This document shows positions 45,215 to 54,062 of a stretch of 64,000 nt of DNA, piece by piece; within the stretch, counting starts at the first letter, position 1; each line of letters starts with the position of its first letter. Location of the stretch: NCBI GenBank assembly GCA_002840715.1, contig PHBW01000004.1, positions 1-64,000 on the forward strand, in the 5' to 3' direction. Under the pieces are notes generated by a model. It did not search any database and was not told where the DNA came from. It was given only the letters and a program-made list of their open reading frames with translations. The DNA comes from Chloroflexi bacterium HGW-Chloroflexi-4. Its GTDB lineage: Bacteria; Chloroflexota; Anaerolineae; Anaerolineales; Anaerolineaceae. A program made the translations under genes and the position numbers.

Positions 45215-46001
45215 GCGGTTCTCCAATGGCAATGAGTGCCCCAAAACGGCCCGTAGCGCCGTTTTCAGCCCTATGACTGTACCAATCCTCAAGATTGCAA
45301 GCTGTGCAAATTTGGGCGCTTTCTATGGCTTTGATGCCTTGTTTTTCAAGTAAAAACTCATTGGCTCGCCATAAATTAAAATGGATTTTTCCATTGCTAA
45401 TGGTTACAACCTGGTCTACATCTTCACCAAAAGTTAATAAAGCTTTTGCGTACACATCTTCTCCAACAACATAATGATCTGGTCCAATTGCAGGTCCGAT
45501 TCCGGCAATAATGTCTGTTGGATTGACCTGATAATATTCTCTCATTGCCAATACTGCATCTTTGACAATATTATTTACGGTGCCCTTCCAACCTGCATGT
45601 ACTCCACCAATCACCTTTTTTACCGGATCATAAAGAAGTATAGGCACACAATCTGCAAAGCGCATAAAAATAGTTAATTCAGGATTATTAGTAATGATTG
45701 CATCAGCCTTGGTATGGGGCTCATCCAAGGCGCGGGGCTGATCTGCACATACGACATTATTGCCATGAACTTGCCAAACATCAATAATGCTTTCTACTCT
45801 TCGTCCAAAAAACTCAAAGGCACGTTTGCGATTTTCAATAGTGTGCGAACGCTCATCCCCAACAGTTCCGCCCTGGTTTAAACTTGTCCATTGCCCAATA
45901 CTGACTCCACCTTTTCGGGTGAAAACACCGTGTGTACAGCCTGAGAAACCTGGATTTTCAAACTGAAGAACTTCAAGACCATTCTTAATGAGTCGCTTCA
46001 T
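45207..46001 (-). CDS. pgeF: Peptidoglycan editing factor PgeF (laccase-like YfiH)
   Basis: 264 residues from the ATG at 46001; an earlier in-frame start at 46046 lies deeper in the upstream gene. Metal motifs: WQVHGNNV, RFADCVPILLYD, GGVHAGWKGTV and AGIGPAIGPDHYVVGEDV. PgeF removes misincorporated amino acids from peptidoglycan precursors; other reports call it a purine nucleoside phosphorylase-like FAMIN homologue. Overlaps both neighbours. Confidence 0.9.
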   Translation of the reverse strand: MKRLIKNGLEVLQFENPGFSGCTHGVFTRKGGVSIGQWTSLNQGGTVGDERSHTIENRKRAFEFFGRRVESIIDVWQVHGNNVVCADQPRALDEPHTKADAIITNNPELTIFMRFADCVPILLYDPVKKVIGGVHAGWKGTVNNIVKDAVLAMREYYQVNPTDIIAGIGPAIGPDHYVVGEDVYAKALLTFGEDVDQVVTISNGKIHFNLWRANEFLLEKQGIKAIESAQICTACNLEDWYSHRAENGATGRFGALIAIGEPHA

Positions 46002-47016
46002 CCGTAACCGACTTTGAGGTTTGATTGATTTTTTTAATAATGGCAAACTTTCGATGCAAGGTGATGCGAGTTTCTTTCATGCTTTCTTCCATCAATGGAT
46101 ACATGAACCATCCGGTACCTGCACCAAACAAAGCGCCTGTCAATACTCTCAAAAAAGGAGTGCTTTCCCGCATGGGAACCCAGGCTGGCCATCCCTCAGA
46201 AAGACTTGGTATTTGAGATACGCCGTCCAACGCGATGGGAATTAGCGCCACAATGAACCAGAGATACCAGGGAAGTTGTTTTATTCTTTTCCCTGATAAT
46301 TGGAATATGAATCCAAATAAGGCAAGTGATCCATATATGGCAACATCACGCTCACAAATGGCTACCTTAAATCCCAATATGCTATCACCTACCCAATCAC
46401 GCGCAAATTCCAGGTCAATCACAGTGCTGTTTGTAATTTCTTCATAAGTAATGAGGTTATCAATATTGGCTAATTCACGTGGGTAAATAGCCTGCTCGCC
46501 AAAAAGGAAAAAAGACCGAAAAGCAAGTTGATGGCAAACTACACGATAGACTTGATAAATAATATTGGCTGAGGTAATATGTCCGTTTTTTTCGAGTACT
46601 GGTGCCAAAAAAGGTAATGCAATAAATACTGACAAAATTAATGACAGAATGATCACATAAAATCTGGAAAAAAAATACGAAAAACGGTCAAGGTTGTTAA
46701 TCGAAACACCATTCTTGACACGTTTCTTGTATGCTTCGTCTCCTGATGCCTCCAATCTTTCCTGCCGTGAAAGAGCTGATTGAGTGGCAACATTCAAATC
46801 AGTTTCAGAAATTGGATTGTGCAATACATAAGGACCAATACAAACTGTTGGCGTTTTAGTGCCATACTTATCAAGTAATTCTTTATTATTGTCGATACAA
46901 ATATCTACAAACATTAAGCCATTGTGATCACAATGCCTCTGTAGATTAATTGCTGTCTCGGATTGGTCATAATCTATTTTGCTAAAAAAATAAGTTAGTG
47001 AGAGCATAATATCCAA
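45985..47016 (-). CDS. DUF2085 membrane protein with a glutaredoxin-shaped N-terminus
   Basis: 343 residues. Residues about 1-75 resemble a thioredoxin/glutaredoxin-like fold (LTYFFSKIDYDQSETAINLQ and PTVCIGPYVL) but have no CxxC, so redox activity is unlikely. The rest (about 120-325) is DUF2085: VVCHQLAFRSFFLFGEQA, CERDVAIYGSLALFGF, PIALDGVSQ, with about five helices. Conserved His and Cys suggest metal binding at the membrane. Role unknown. Confidence 0.7.
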   Translation of the reverse strand: MDIMLSLTYFFSKIDYDQSETAINLQRHCDHNGLMFVDICIDNNKELLDKYGTKTPTVCIGPYVLHNPISETDLNVATQSALSRQERLEASGDEAYKKRVKNGVSINNLDRFSYFFSRFYVIILSLILSVFIALPFLAPVLEKNGHITSANIIYQVYRVVCHQLAFRSFFLFGEQAIYPRELANIDNLITYEEITNSTVIDLEFARDWVGDSILGFKVAICERDVAIYGSLALFGFIFQLSGKRIKQLPWYLWFIVALIPIALDGVSQIPSLSEGWPAWVPMRESTPFLRVLTGALFGAGTGWFMYPLMEESMKETRITLHRKFAIIKKINQTSKSVTDEATH

Positions 47017-47062
47017 ACTAGGTAATTGAACCTAATGCTAATACACCAGTGAAATTCAATAT

Positions 47063-48169
47063 TTAGTATTCAATCACCTGTACATGCGTGCCATCATAAC
47101 CATCTTGTTCAAGTTTTCCTTCATAATACGGTGTGTCAGGCTGGCACCAGCGATAGATAAACTTGGAGTCCTCAGGCTTCATATTGACACAACCGTGAGA
47201 CATCGGCGAACCCCAGGCATTATGCCAATATGTTGAGTGGAAAGCCACGCCTCCCGTGGCAAAAATGGAGGAATAAGAAACTGCAAAATCCTCATAACCG
47301 CTGGCTGCTGTGTTACCGCCTGCCATATGCAGCGAAACAAATTTTCTGTTGACCACATGATAATCCCCAATAGGGGTAGCCCAACCAGTTACTGCCTGCC
47401 CCTCATTATTGACAAGTGCTCCAGTTGAAACCTTGGCATAAAATATTTCTCTTGAGCCTTCAAATGCTGATAAGCTTTGATGTGTCACGTCTACAACAAT
47501 TTTTTTATCAATCACTTCTGGTCGAATTGGAGAAAGATCTTCAGGTGTTATCGGTTGAAATGCTCTGGCATCAGCCCAGAATTTATCGCCATAAGATCCA
47601 TGTTTTTCAAGAACATGATATTCCACAGTACCATTTTCCAATGTTCGAATACCATCAATCCATAAAACCTGGCTGAAATAAAATCTTGGCGGTAAAGTAA
47701 CAGGAGGCGTCAAAAGATCAATCAATAACGGGGATTTTGGTGAATCACCATCCAGTGTCAAATCCACATAGGGAACCGTTACTTCGGCCCAAAATCCAGG
47801 TAACTCGCCATATGAAGGCAATGTTGTGATTGGCTGATTGGGAATATTTTTTACCGGTTGAACATCTGGAGCGTATATATACCCGCCATCGGTTTCGTAC
47901 CATGAACGGGACCGATAATAACGCAAATCACTTGTACCCATCACTTCGCGATAGAGATTAATCACGTTATCTTGATAAAGAGTTTTAACCACGCTACTTT
48001 CGATATTTGGCTTTGACATCACATCGTATGTGGCAAACAGTCTTCCCAGATTCTCTCCTGAAGGGAATTCTGGTAGGTTGGCTGAAGCAAATTGAAGCTT
48101 TGGAAGTAATAATGCGCCAAAACCAGCTGCGCTTAATTTAAGAAAATCTCTTCGACTCAATGGTTTCAT
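47063..48169 (-). CDS. Tat-exported L,D-transpeptidase (YkuD)
   Basis: 368 residues. Twin-arginine signal SRRDFLKLSAAGFGALLL (about 5-22) and cleavage near FASA. YkuD domain (about 225-350): KIVVDVTHQSLSAFE at its start, then HSTYWHNAWGSPMSHGCVNM with the catalytic His and Cys. It makes 3-3 cross-links or attaches proteins to the wall. A Tat rather than Sec signal is less usual for this family. Confidence 0.9.
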   Translation of the reverse strand: MKPLSRRDFLKLSAAGFGALLLPKLQFASANLPEFPSGENLGRLFATYDVMSKPNIESSVVKTLYQDNVINLYREVMGTSDLRYYRSRSWYETDGGYIYAPDVQPVKNIPNQPITTLPSYGELPGFWAEVTVPYVDLTLDGDSPKSPLLIDLLTPPVTLPPRFYFSQVLWIDGIRTLENGTVEYHVLEKHGSYGDKFWADARAFQPITPEDLSPIRPEVIDKKIVVDVTHQSLSAFEGSREIFYAKVSTGALVNNEGQAVTGWATPIGDYHVVNRKFVSLHMAGGNTAASGYEDFAVSYSSIFATGGVAFHSTYWHNAWGSPMSHGCVNMKPEDSKFIYRWCQPDTPYYEGKLEQDGYDGTHVQVIEY

Positions 48170-48197
48170 TTTTTTCTCGCTGATGAAGTTATTTATT

Positions 48198-49718
48198 CTA
48201 CAATACCTGGTCTTTTACCAATTGCTTGGTCAAGTTAATCTCAGGTCCCCAATAGGTGTCGCCAGCAGTATACTTTATTTGTTCTCTAATTCGACTATAC
48301 AAATTTGTTGTTTCTTTGCCCATTTTTCCATTTTGAATTCGCATTCTCAGGTCCAGTGCACGAGCAGCCATGTATAGTTCAATCCCCAAAATTTGTTGAA
48401 GATTTTCAATAATCATTACAGTATGTCGAGCGGCTGTCATGGCATTGGCATTATGATCTTCTTGTTCGGCCGAAGTTGGCAATGAATGAACTGAATCTGG
48501 TGTAGCCAGCGTTTGGTTTTCTAAAACGAGTGAAGCCGCTGTATATTGAAGCATCATCATGCCTGAATTTAAACCTGCTTTTTCGATTGAATCGACAAGC
48601 ATCGGTGGAAGCCCCATATTCAACTTACCATCCGTCATTCTAAAGATTCGTCTTTCGGCAATAGCGCCCAACTCACATAATGCGATGGAAAGAAAATCCA
48701 TTACGAGCCCCACCGGCTCTCCGTGAAAATTGCCTCCTGATATAGCATCACCAGGATCAAAAATCAATGGATTATCAGTGGCGGCGTTAATTTCACGTTC
48801 AACAATCCGTTGCACGTAATCAATCGTATCTCTGACACTTCCATGAATCTGAGGTGAGCAGCGCAGTGAATATGCATCCTGGATATTATCAGATGAATCA
48901 ACAAAAGTACTGCCTTCAAAACTGTCTCTAATCTTCCTGGCTGATGCCAATTGACCTATTTGACCACGAGCTTGATGAATGCGCTCATCAAAGGCTCCTG
49001 AACAGCCTAAAAGGGCTTCTAGTGTGAATGCAATAGATCGGTCTGCCAAGTCAATTAAATAATTTGAATCATAAACAGCCAATGCCCCCATCGCTGCACT
49101 GAATGTGGCGCCATTATTGATCGCCAAACCTTCTTTAGGGCCTAAAACAATGCGCTTGATACCAGCCATTTCCATGGCTTGTTTACCAGTTAAGATCTGA
49201 CCATCCATCTCGGCAAAGCCAGATTCGGATTCCAGATCGTTGCTGTCAGTAGTTAAAACTAGAGCCATATGAGAAAGCGGACACAAGTCACCGGAAGAAC
49301 CCAAAGACCCCTGGCTGGGTACAACAGGGATGACTCCTTTATTTAACATTTCAACAAGTGTTTCGATAATCTCAATACGAACACCAGAAAAACCCTTTGC
49401 CAAAGTATTTGCTCTCACCAGTATGGCAGCTCTTGTTACCTCAACTGGTAAAATTGGACCTGTCCCCACAGCATGGCTCAGTATTAGATTTCTGCTAAGT
49501 TGATTTGCCTCTTCCCCTTTGATCTTTTTATCGGAAAAAATGCCAAAACCTGTATTGATTCCATAAACAGGTTTATCTGATTGGACTATTCTTGATAGCC
49601 TGATATATGAATCAGAAACCAGTTTTCTGGCATTTTCTCCGATTTCAACTTTTTCATTTCTTCTGGCAACTTTCACAATTTCTTCTATTGTTAACGGATG
49701 TTCTCCGAGAATCAGCAT
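48198..49718 (-). CDS. hutH: Histidine ammonia-lyase with Ser-Ser-Gly MIO triad
   Basis: 506 residues, aromatic ammonia-lyase family. YGINTGFGIFSDKKI (with the active-site Tyr about 52), VVPSQGSLGSSGDLCPLSH, and NHNAMTAARH-like DHNANAMTAARH near the C-terminus. It converts histidine to urocanate and ammonia with a self-made MIO prosthetic group. The triad aligned with Ala-Ser-Gly is Ser141-Ser142-Gly143 here. Other hut genes are not in the window. Another aromatic amino acid as substrate cannot be excluded. Confidence 0.88.
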   Translation of the reverse strand: MLILGEHPLTIEEIVKVARRNEKVEIGENARKLVSDSYIRLSRIVQSDKPVYGINTGFGIFSDKKIKGEEANQLSRNLILSHAVGTGPILPVEVTRAAILVRANTLAKGFSGVRIEIIETLVEMLNKGVIPVVPSQGSLGSSGDLCPLSHMALVLTTDSNDLESESGFAEMDGQILTGKQAMEMAGIKRIVLGPKEGLAINNGATFSAAMGALAVYDSNYLIDLADRSIAFTLEALLGCSGAFDERIHQARGQIGQLASARKIRDSFEGSTFVDSSDNIQDAYSLRCSPQIHGSVRDTIDYVQRIVEREINAATDNPLIFDPGDAISGGNFHGEPVGLVMDFLSIALCELGAIAERRIFRMTDGKLNMGLPPMLVDSIEKAGLNSGMMMLQYTAASLVLENQTLATPDSVHSLPTSAEQEDHNANAMTAARHTVMIIENLQQILGIELYMAARALDLRMRIQNGKMGKETTNLYSRIREQIKYTAGDTYWGPEINLTKQLVKDQVL

Positions 49719-49742
49719 GTGTGTCCTTTTGTTGAAATAAGA

Positions 49743-50195
49743 TTAATCTCGACCCTTAAGCGCTCGGGCAATTTCTCGCACGATATCTTTTTGTGCCAGA
49801 TCATCCCGCTTGTCGTAAAGTTTTTTTCCTTTTGCAATCGCGATATCCAATTTTGCTCGACCCTCTTTAAAGTACATTTTTACAGGAACAACAGTAACGC
49901 CTTTTTGTCTGACCGCATCCCATAGTTTTCGAATTTCTTTCTTATGTAAAAGCAATTGTCTGTTTCGTTTGGGATCATGGTTGTTGTAGCTGGCAGGATT
50001 GTAATTTGCAATATGTGCTTCCACCAACCAGGCTGAATCTTCTTTGATCTCAACATATGCTTCCTGTAAACTAACCTGACCTGCACGTATTGACTTAATT
50101 TCACTGCCATGCAGCGCAATACCAGATTCAAAATGCTCAAGTAAAAAATACTCAAACTCTGCTTTTCGGTTTTTGGCTATAGATTTTGTTTCCAT
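49743..50195 (-). CDS. smpB: SsrA-binding protein SmpB
   Basis: 150 residues. NRKAEFEYFLLEHFESGIALHGSEIKSIRAG, then AHIANYNPASYNNHDPKRNRQLLLHK and RAKLDIAIAKGKKLYDKRDDLAQKD with the C-terminal tail. It guides tmRNA to stalled ribosomes. No tmRNA gene was recognised in the window. Confidence 0.96.
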   Translation of the reverse strand: METKSIAKNRKAEFEYFLLEHFESGIALHGSEIKSIRAGQVSLQEAYVEIKEDSAWLVEAHIANYNPASYNNHDPKRNRQLLLHKKEIRKLWDAVRQKGVTVVPVKMYFKEGRAKLDIAIAKGKKLYDKRDDLAQKDIVREIARALKGRD

Positions 50196-50243
50196 ACCTG
50201 AATTTTAACATATTAGACAGGTAAATTCTGTTTTAGTTCATAT

Positions 50244-51632
50244 TTACATCTTTCCCTGATCAGGGATTGTGTCTTCAATTTCATTCGCTATCTTCAAAAG
50301 CTCATTTGCAGTAATTGTGTTTTGGAAAATAGTCTGATTTTCTTTTGACCAAGATTCAAGAGGTTTCTTCCAATCCAATAATGCTAATGTATCAGCTGGA
50401 TAATGACTTTGTCTTGCACCTATATTTACAACATCAAATTCCTTAAGCACTCTTTGCCATTCATCGAAAGGTACCAAATCGGGGGTAACCGAAAAAGTCG
50501 CCAATCCCGAGAAGAACACCGGCTTTCCTTTTGGAAAATATTGTGTCATGCCTTCAAGAAAACGGCATGAATCGATAGTATTAAAAATCAACCACAATGG
50601 CAGCAAATTTGAGTGGTCCACGATACTTGTATCAAACTGAGAAAACATCTCAACGACCACACCGGCCGGCTCAAGATTGGCTTTTTCAAGGATCTTCTTT
50701 TTTGCAAAAAAAGCAAGTTTTGAAAAGTTATTAGGATCCTGATATGAAATCTTAACAAATTTATATCCTTCTTCTTTACAAAACTTCTCTAAAGCCTCAC
50801 CCAATCCTTCTTCACTTCCCCATTCGGATTCCGGGCCTTCCTCCAAAGGATAATCGTTCAACATCCAATGCAAAAAATCTAGTTTTTCTTTTTTTGCAAA
50901 TTGATCTAATTGCCCATTTCCAAACAAAAATGCTTCATCGCTGATATCTCCCCACCCGCCAACTTGAAACACATTATGCGCACCAGTTCTAAAGCGCTTC
51001 CATTTGGCCCGTCCTTCAAGATAGACAACATCTCCGCCAGGAACCAGCTTGTTCCTAACAAAGACTTTATATTCTTCCGGCAAATCAATCAACTTAACAC
51101 GCAAGTGATTGACTCTTTTAACTAACCAGCCATCATGAACAGGATCATAATGTTGAATTGACATAAGTTCGGGATTGTTTTTAGTGATTCTTTTTGCCAA
51201 ATCAAGGCTCAATTTGTTATAGGCATTAACGTCCCCATTCATTGTGCCTGATTTTAAAGTCATTACAAACGCCTGAGGAAGAAACGGACCACCTAGGGCT
51301 AAAGAAAGATGGGCAGTTGTCCCTCCCATGCCGATCCCCATAATGACCGCTGGATATTTACCAGTATTGTCAGCATAATCACATAATCTTCCATTGATCA
51401 GGTCTTTGGTTTTCAAGTCCAGAATGTCATTATTCGTTATGGAATTCCCAGAATTGGCCCGGGGAATAACCCATTCAGCCACAGAACGCGGTAAATGCCC
51501 AACGACCCGAAGCAAAAATGCTTCAATTGTAGAAAAATGATAAACATCTGAAGACCGCCCCATAAGTCCATTTGCGACAGCTCTTGTAATGATTGGCGAT
51601 GAACTTTCTTGGCTTTCGAGTAAAATGGACAT
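50244..51632 (-). CDS. Alpha/beta-hydrolase-shaped conserved hypothetical protein
   Basis: 462 residues from the ATG at 51632, with AAGGAG six bases upstream (a GTG at 51638 is too close to it). No family recognised with certainty. The segment VIMGIGMGGTTAHLSLALGG (about 100-120) has the form of a nucleophile elbow (G-x-S-x-G), but Gly replaces the Ser. Other parts: GDVVYLEGRAKWKRF, and DSCRFLEGMTQYFPKGKPVFFSGL. Could be a non-catalytic relative or a different fold. Divergent from the next small membrane gene by only 19 bases. Confidence 0.45.
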   Translation of the reverse strand: MSILLESQESSSPIITRAVANGLMGRSSDVYHFSTIEAFLLRVVGHLPRSVAEWVIPRANSGNSITNNDILDLKTKDLINGRLCDYADNTGKYPAVIMGIGMGGTTAHLSLALGGPFLPQAFVMTLKSGTMNGDVNAYNKLSLDLAKRITKNNPELMSIQHYDPVHDGWLVKRVNHLRVKLIDLPEEYKVFVRNKLVPGGDVVYLEGRAKWKRFRTGAHNVFQVGGWGDISDEAFLFGNGQLDQFAKKEKLDFLHWMLNDYPLEEGPESEWGSEEGLGEALEKFCKEEGYKFVKISYQDPNNFSKLAFFAKKKILEKANLEPAGVVVEMFSQFDTSIVDHSNLLPLWLIFNTIDSCRFLEGMTQYFPKGKPVFFSGLATFSVTPDLVPFDEWQRVLKEFDVVNIGARQSHYPADTLALLDWKKPLESWSKENQTIFQNTITANELLKIANEIEDTIPDQGKM

Positions 51633-51651
51633 TAACACTCCTTATTCATTT

Positions 51652-51909
51652 ATGCGTTTTTATGAGGTTACCATCAAAAACAAAATTCGTGATCTAAGAT
51701 CTTACGCTAAACAAACCAACATCAGATTGATTGTTGGTGCATTGGGATTACTGTTCTTTGTAGGGTTGGGTCTCATTTTGTTAATCTATGGCAAGGGTGC
51801 TGTGTTTACAGGCTTGTTGTGCGTCGTCGGCGGCTTGATTCCTGTTTTTCTAATCATCGCAGCATTGGCACTCATCGAACTGATTGTAAAGAAAAACAGG
51901 GACCAGTAA
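51652..51909 (+). CDS. Small two-helix membrane protein
   Basis: 85 residues from the ATG at 51652; longer frames (from 51589) overlap the divergent gene. Two hydrophobic helices (about 24-45 and 52-78) after a basic N-terminus (KNKIRDLRSY). No recognisable domain and no Shine-Dalgarno sequence, so it may be translated from a short or absent leader. Confidence 0.6.
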   Translation: MRFYEVTIKNKIRDLRSYAKQTNIRLIVGALGLLFFVGLGLILLIYGKGAVFTGLLCVVGGLIPVFLIIAALALIELIVKKNRDQ

Positions 51910-51912
51910 TAT

Positions 51913-52539
51913 TTATCTCGCAGAAAAATAAGAGAATAATGCCATCAACAATCCTAATCCAATTAGGACCAAAATAATCAACCCCACTGGAATGCCTGCA
52001 AAGGATTGACTATCAAAAACATCGAAAGTTGGAATAGTCAACGGCGCGGATGGAGTAAAAGTAGGCAATTTAGTTGCTAAAGGTGTCGATACGAATTGAG
52101 CCGCCAGAGTAGGATCAATCTGAAGAGTTGCCTTGGGCATAGGGGTTGGCGGAACTTCTGCAATTGGAATCTCACCGGGAGTTACATTCACATAATTAAA
52201 GTAAACCCATCCCTGTCCATTTGGTAATACTGCATATTTTACTAAATACCAATCTCCTCCAGGAGATTTTCCGATTACTGGCAACTCTAAATCCAGAAAC
52301 ATCTTTCCAATCACATCGTAAAATGTGCTTGGTCCAGATCGGATATTAATACCACCGCTCTCAGCTTTGTAGGATATCACTTTAGCAACGGGTCCAGATG
52401 GAGTACCAGTGACAGTGGGTACTGATCCGGTCGGTTGTTGAGCATGCACACTTTTTGTCTCAGATAACGTATATATTGTGAAAAGGAAAAGGGAACCAAT
52501 GACCAACATTCCCAATATTTTATGTAACTTAAAATTCAT
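51913..52539 (-). CDS. Secreted or membrane-anchored SH3b-domain protein
   Basis: 208 residues. Signal peptide (about 1-32, ending VHAQ), a bacterial SH3 domain at about 55-120 (GGINIRSGPSTFYDVIGKM and WYLVKY...WVYFNYV), then a proline/threonine-rich linker and a C-terminal helix (about 182-204). SH3b domains usually bind peptidoglycan. Position next to wall-facing genes fits that role. Confidence 0.8.
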   Translation of the reverse strand: MNFKLHKILGMLVIGSLFLFTIYTLSETKSVHAQQPTGSVPTVTGTPSGPVAKVISYKAESGGINIRSGPSTFYDVIGKMFLDLELPVIGKSPGGDWYLVKYAVLPNGQGWVYFNYVNVTPGEIPIAEVPPTPMPKATLQIDPTLAAQFVSTPLATKLPTFTPSAPLTIPTFDVFDSQSFAGIPVGLIILVLIGLGLLMALFSYFSAR

Positions 52540-52574
52540 AATTCTCCGAAGCTTTATATTTTAATAAATCTGAT

Positions 52575-52580
52575 TATAAT
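52575..52580 (+). promoter_or_regulatory. TATAAT placed for a leaderless mRNA
   Basis: The -10 ends seven bases before the ATG at 52587, so transcription would begin at or near the A of the start codon. No ribosome site is visible. The -35 side is weak. Confidence 0.45.
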
Positions 52581-52586
52581 TCAATT

Positions 52587-53171
52587 ATGCCACAACGAAT
52601 CTATCACGGAAATTTCAGCAACACTGATCTCGCACAAGCACTCATGGCCGAATATTCCAGAGGTAATTTGCGCGTTCAACAGTTTAATTCTGGTGACACA
52701 GTAGTCGTACAGATTGCCACGTCTCAATATGCCAGCTCTGGCGGTTCAACCGCATTAAGTGTCTCCCTCCAAAATGTTGCGGATGGCGTTGCAGTTGAAA
52801 TCGGTAAACAAGCCTGGTTGGGAATTGCAGCAAGCCTTGGGGTTTCGACAATAGCCGCTTTACGAAATCCATTGTCTTTGCTAAATCGTTTGGATGATAT
52901 AGCTCAAGATATTGTATCTGTGCAACTTACCGATAGTGTTTGGAATGTTATTGATTCTACGGCCAGGTCACTGGGTTCAGGTTTTCAATTATCAGATCGA
53001 TTGAATCGCTATATTTGCAATTACTGCAATACACCTAATCCGAAGGGTGAACCAACTTGCATTGCATGTGGAGCTCCACTTGGTGATATTCAGCCGCTTA
53101 CTTGTCGCAAATGTGGATATATAGTGCATCAAAACGAATCGAATTGTGTTAACTGCGGTTCTGCATTATAA
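52587..53171 (+). CDS. Double zinc-ribbon protein
   Basis: 194 residues. N-terminal 140 residues are a soluble domain of unknown type with DTVVVQIATSQYASSGGSTA. The C-terminus has two ribbons: CNYCNTPNPKGEPTCIACGA and CRKCGYIVHQNESNCVNCGS. Such ribbons often bind protein or nucleic acid. Function unknown. Confidence 0.7.
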   Translation: MPQRIYHGNFSNTDLAQALMAEYSRGNLRVQQFNSGDTVVVQIATSQYASSGGSTALSVSLQNVADGVAVEIGKQAWLGIAASLGVSTIAALRNPLSLLNRLDDIAQDIVSVQLTDSVWNVIDSTARSLGSGFQLSDRLNRYICNYCNTPNPKGEPTCIACGAPLGDIQPLTCRKCGYIVHQNESNCVNCGSAL

Positions 53172-53200
53172 GTGCACTTTGTTGTTCCCTGGAGAAAAAA

Positions 53201-54040
53201 ATGATAAAGATATTGGCAGATACCACATCAACATTATCCGTCGACGAAGCAAAAAGCTTGGGAATATATTACCTTCCGCAAATCATTGTGTTTGGTGAGA
53301 AATCATACCGTGATGACAATGAAATATCGACTGTTGAATTTTTAGACAAACTAAGAAAATCAACAACACTTCCAAAAACAGCCGCTCCTCCACCTGCTCT
53401 TTATACGCCAATATATGAAGAAATCATTAATAATGGCGATTCCGCACTTGTTTTAACACCCTCAGCCAAAGTAAGTGGAACCTTCCGCAGTGCCACAGTT
53501 GCCGCCCAAGATTTTCCAAATGCAGATATCACTGTGATTGATACTCAATTGATTGGTCCCGGTTTTGGTACAGTTGTTCGATTATCTGTGGAATGGGCCA
53601 GGCAAGGAGTTTCTAATGATGAGATCGCCAAACGTATTACAGATTACAGTCAACGTTCAGTGATCTATCTTTATGTTGATACACTTGAATATTTACACAA
53701 AGGCGGAAGAATAGGTACAGCCAAGGCGCTTGCAGGTTCCGTTCTACAAATCAAACCTATCTTATTGTTTAAAAATGGACAAATAAACCAGTTTGAAAGT
53801 CAACGAACAAAAAAACGTGCAATTGCAAGAATTATCGAATTGGTTGAGCAAGAATGTCCTTCTTCCTCAGATTCACACCTTTCAATTCTTGAAGCAGATG
53901 CCATGGATGACGCACTTGAACTTCGAAATGCTTTTTCCGCATCCTTGAATCTTAAAGAAATACAAATATGCGATTTGCCGCCTGCAATTATTGTCCATGC
54001 AGGCCCTGGTGTACTGGCTGCCAGTTTCTTTAAAAAATAG
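53201..54040 (+). CDS. degV: DegV family fatty-acid binding protein
   Basis: 279 residues. ADTTSTLSVDEAKSLGIYYLP, DDNEIS, TAAPPPALYTPIYEE, LTPSAKVSGTFRSA and GRIGTAKALAGSVLQIKPIL are DegV motifs. Members (FakB) bind a fatty acid and hand it to FakA kinase. A dhaK-like FakA gene is not in the window. GGAG six bases before ATG. Confidence 0.93.
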   Translation: MIKILADTTSTLSVDEAKSLGIYYLPQIIVFGEKSYRDDNEISTVEFLDKLRKSTTLPKTAAPPPALYTPIYEEIINNGDSALVLTPSAKVSGTFRSATVAAQDFPNADITVIDTQLIGPGFGTVVRLSVEWARQGVSNDEIAKRITDYSQRSVIYLYVDTLEYLHKGGRIGTAKALAGSVLQIKPILLFKNGQINQFESQRTKKRAIARIIELVEQECPSSSDSHLSILEADAMDDALELRNAFSASLNLKEIQICDLPPAIIVHAGPGVLAASFFKK

Positions 54041-54062
54041 TTAATTTTATTTCGCTTAACTA

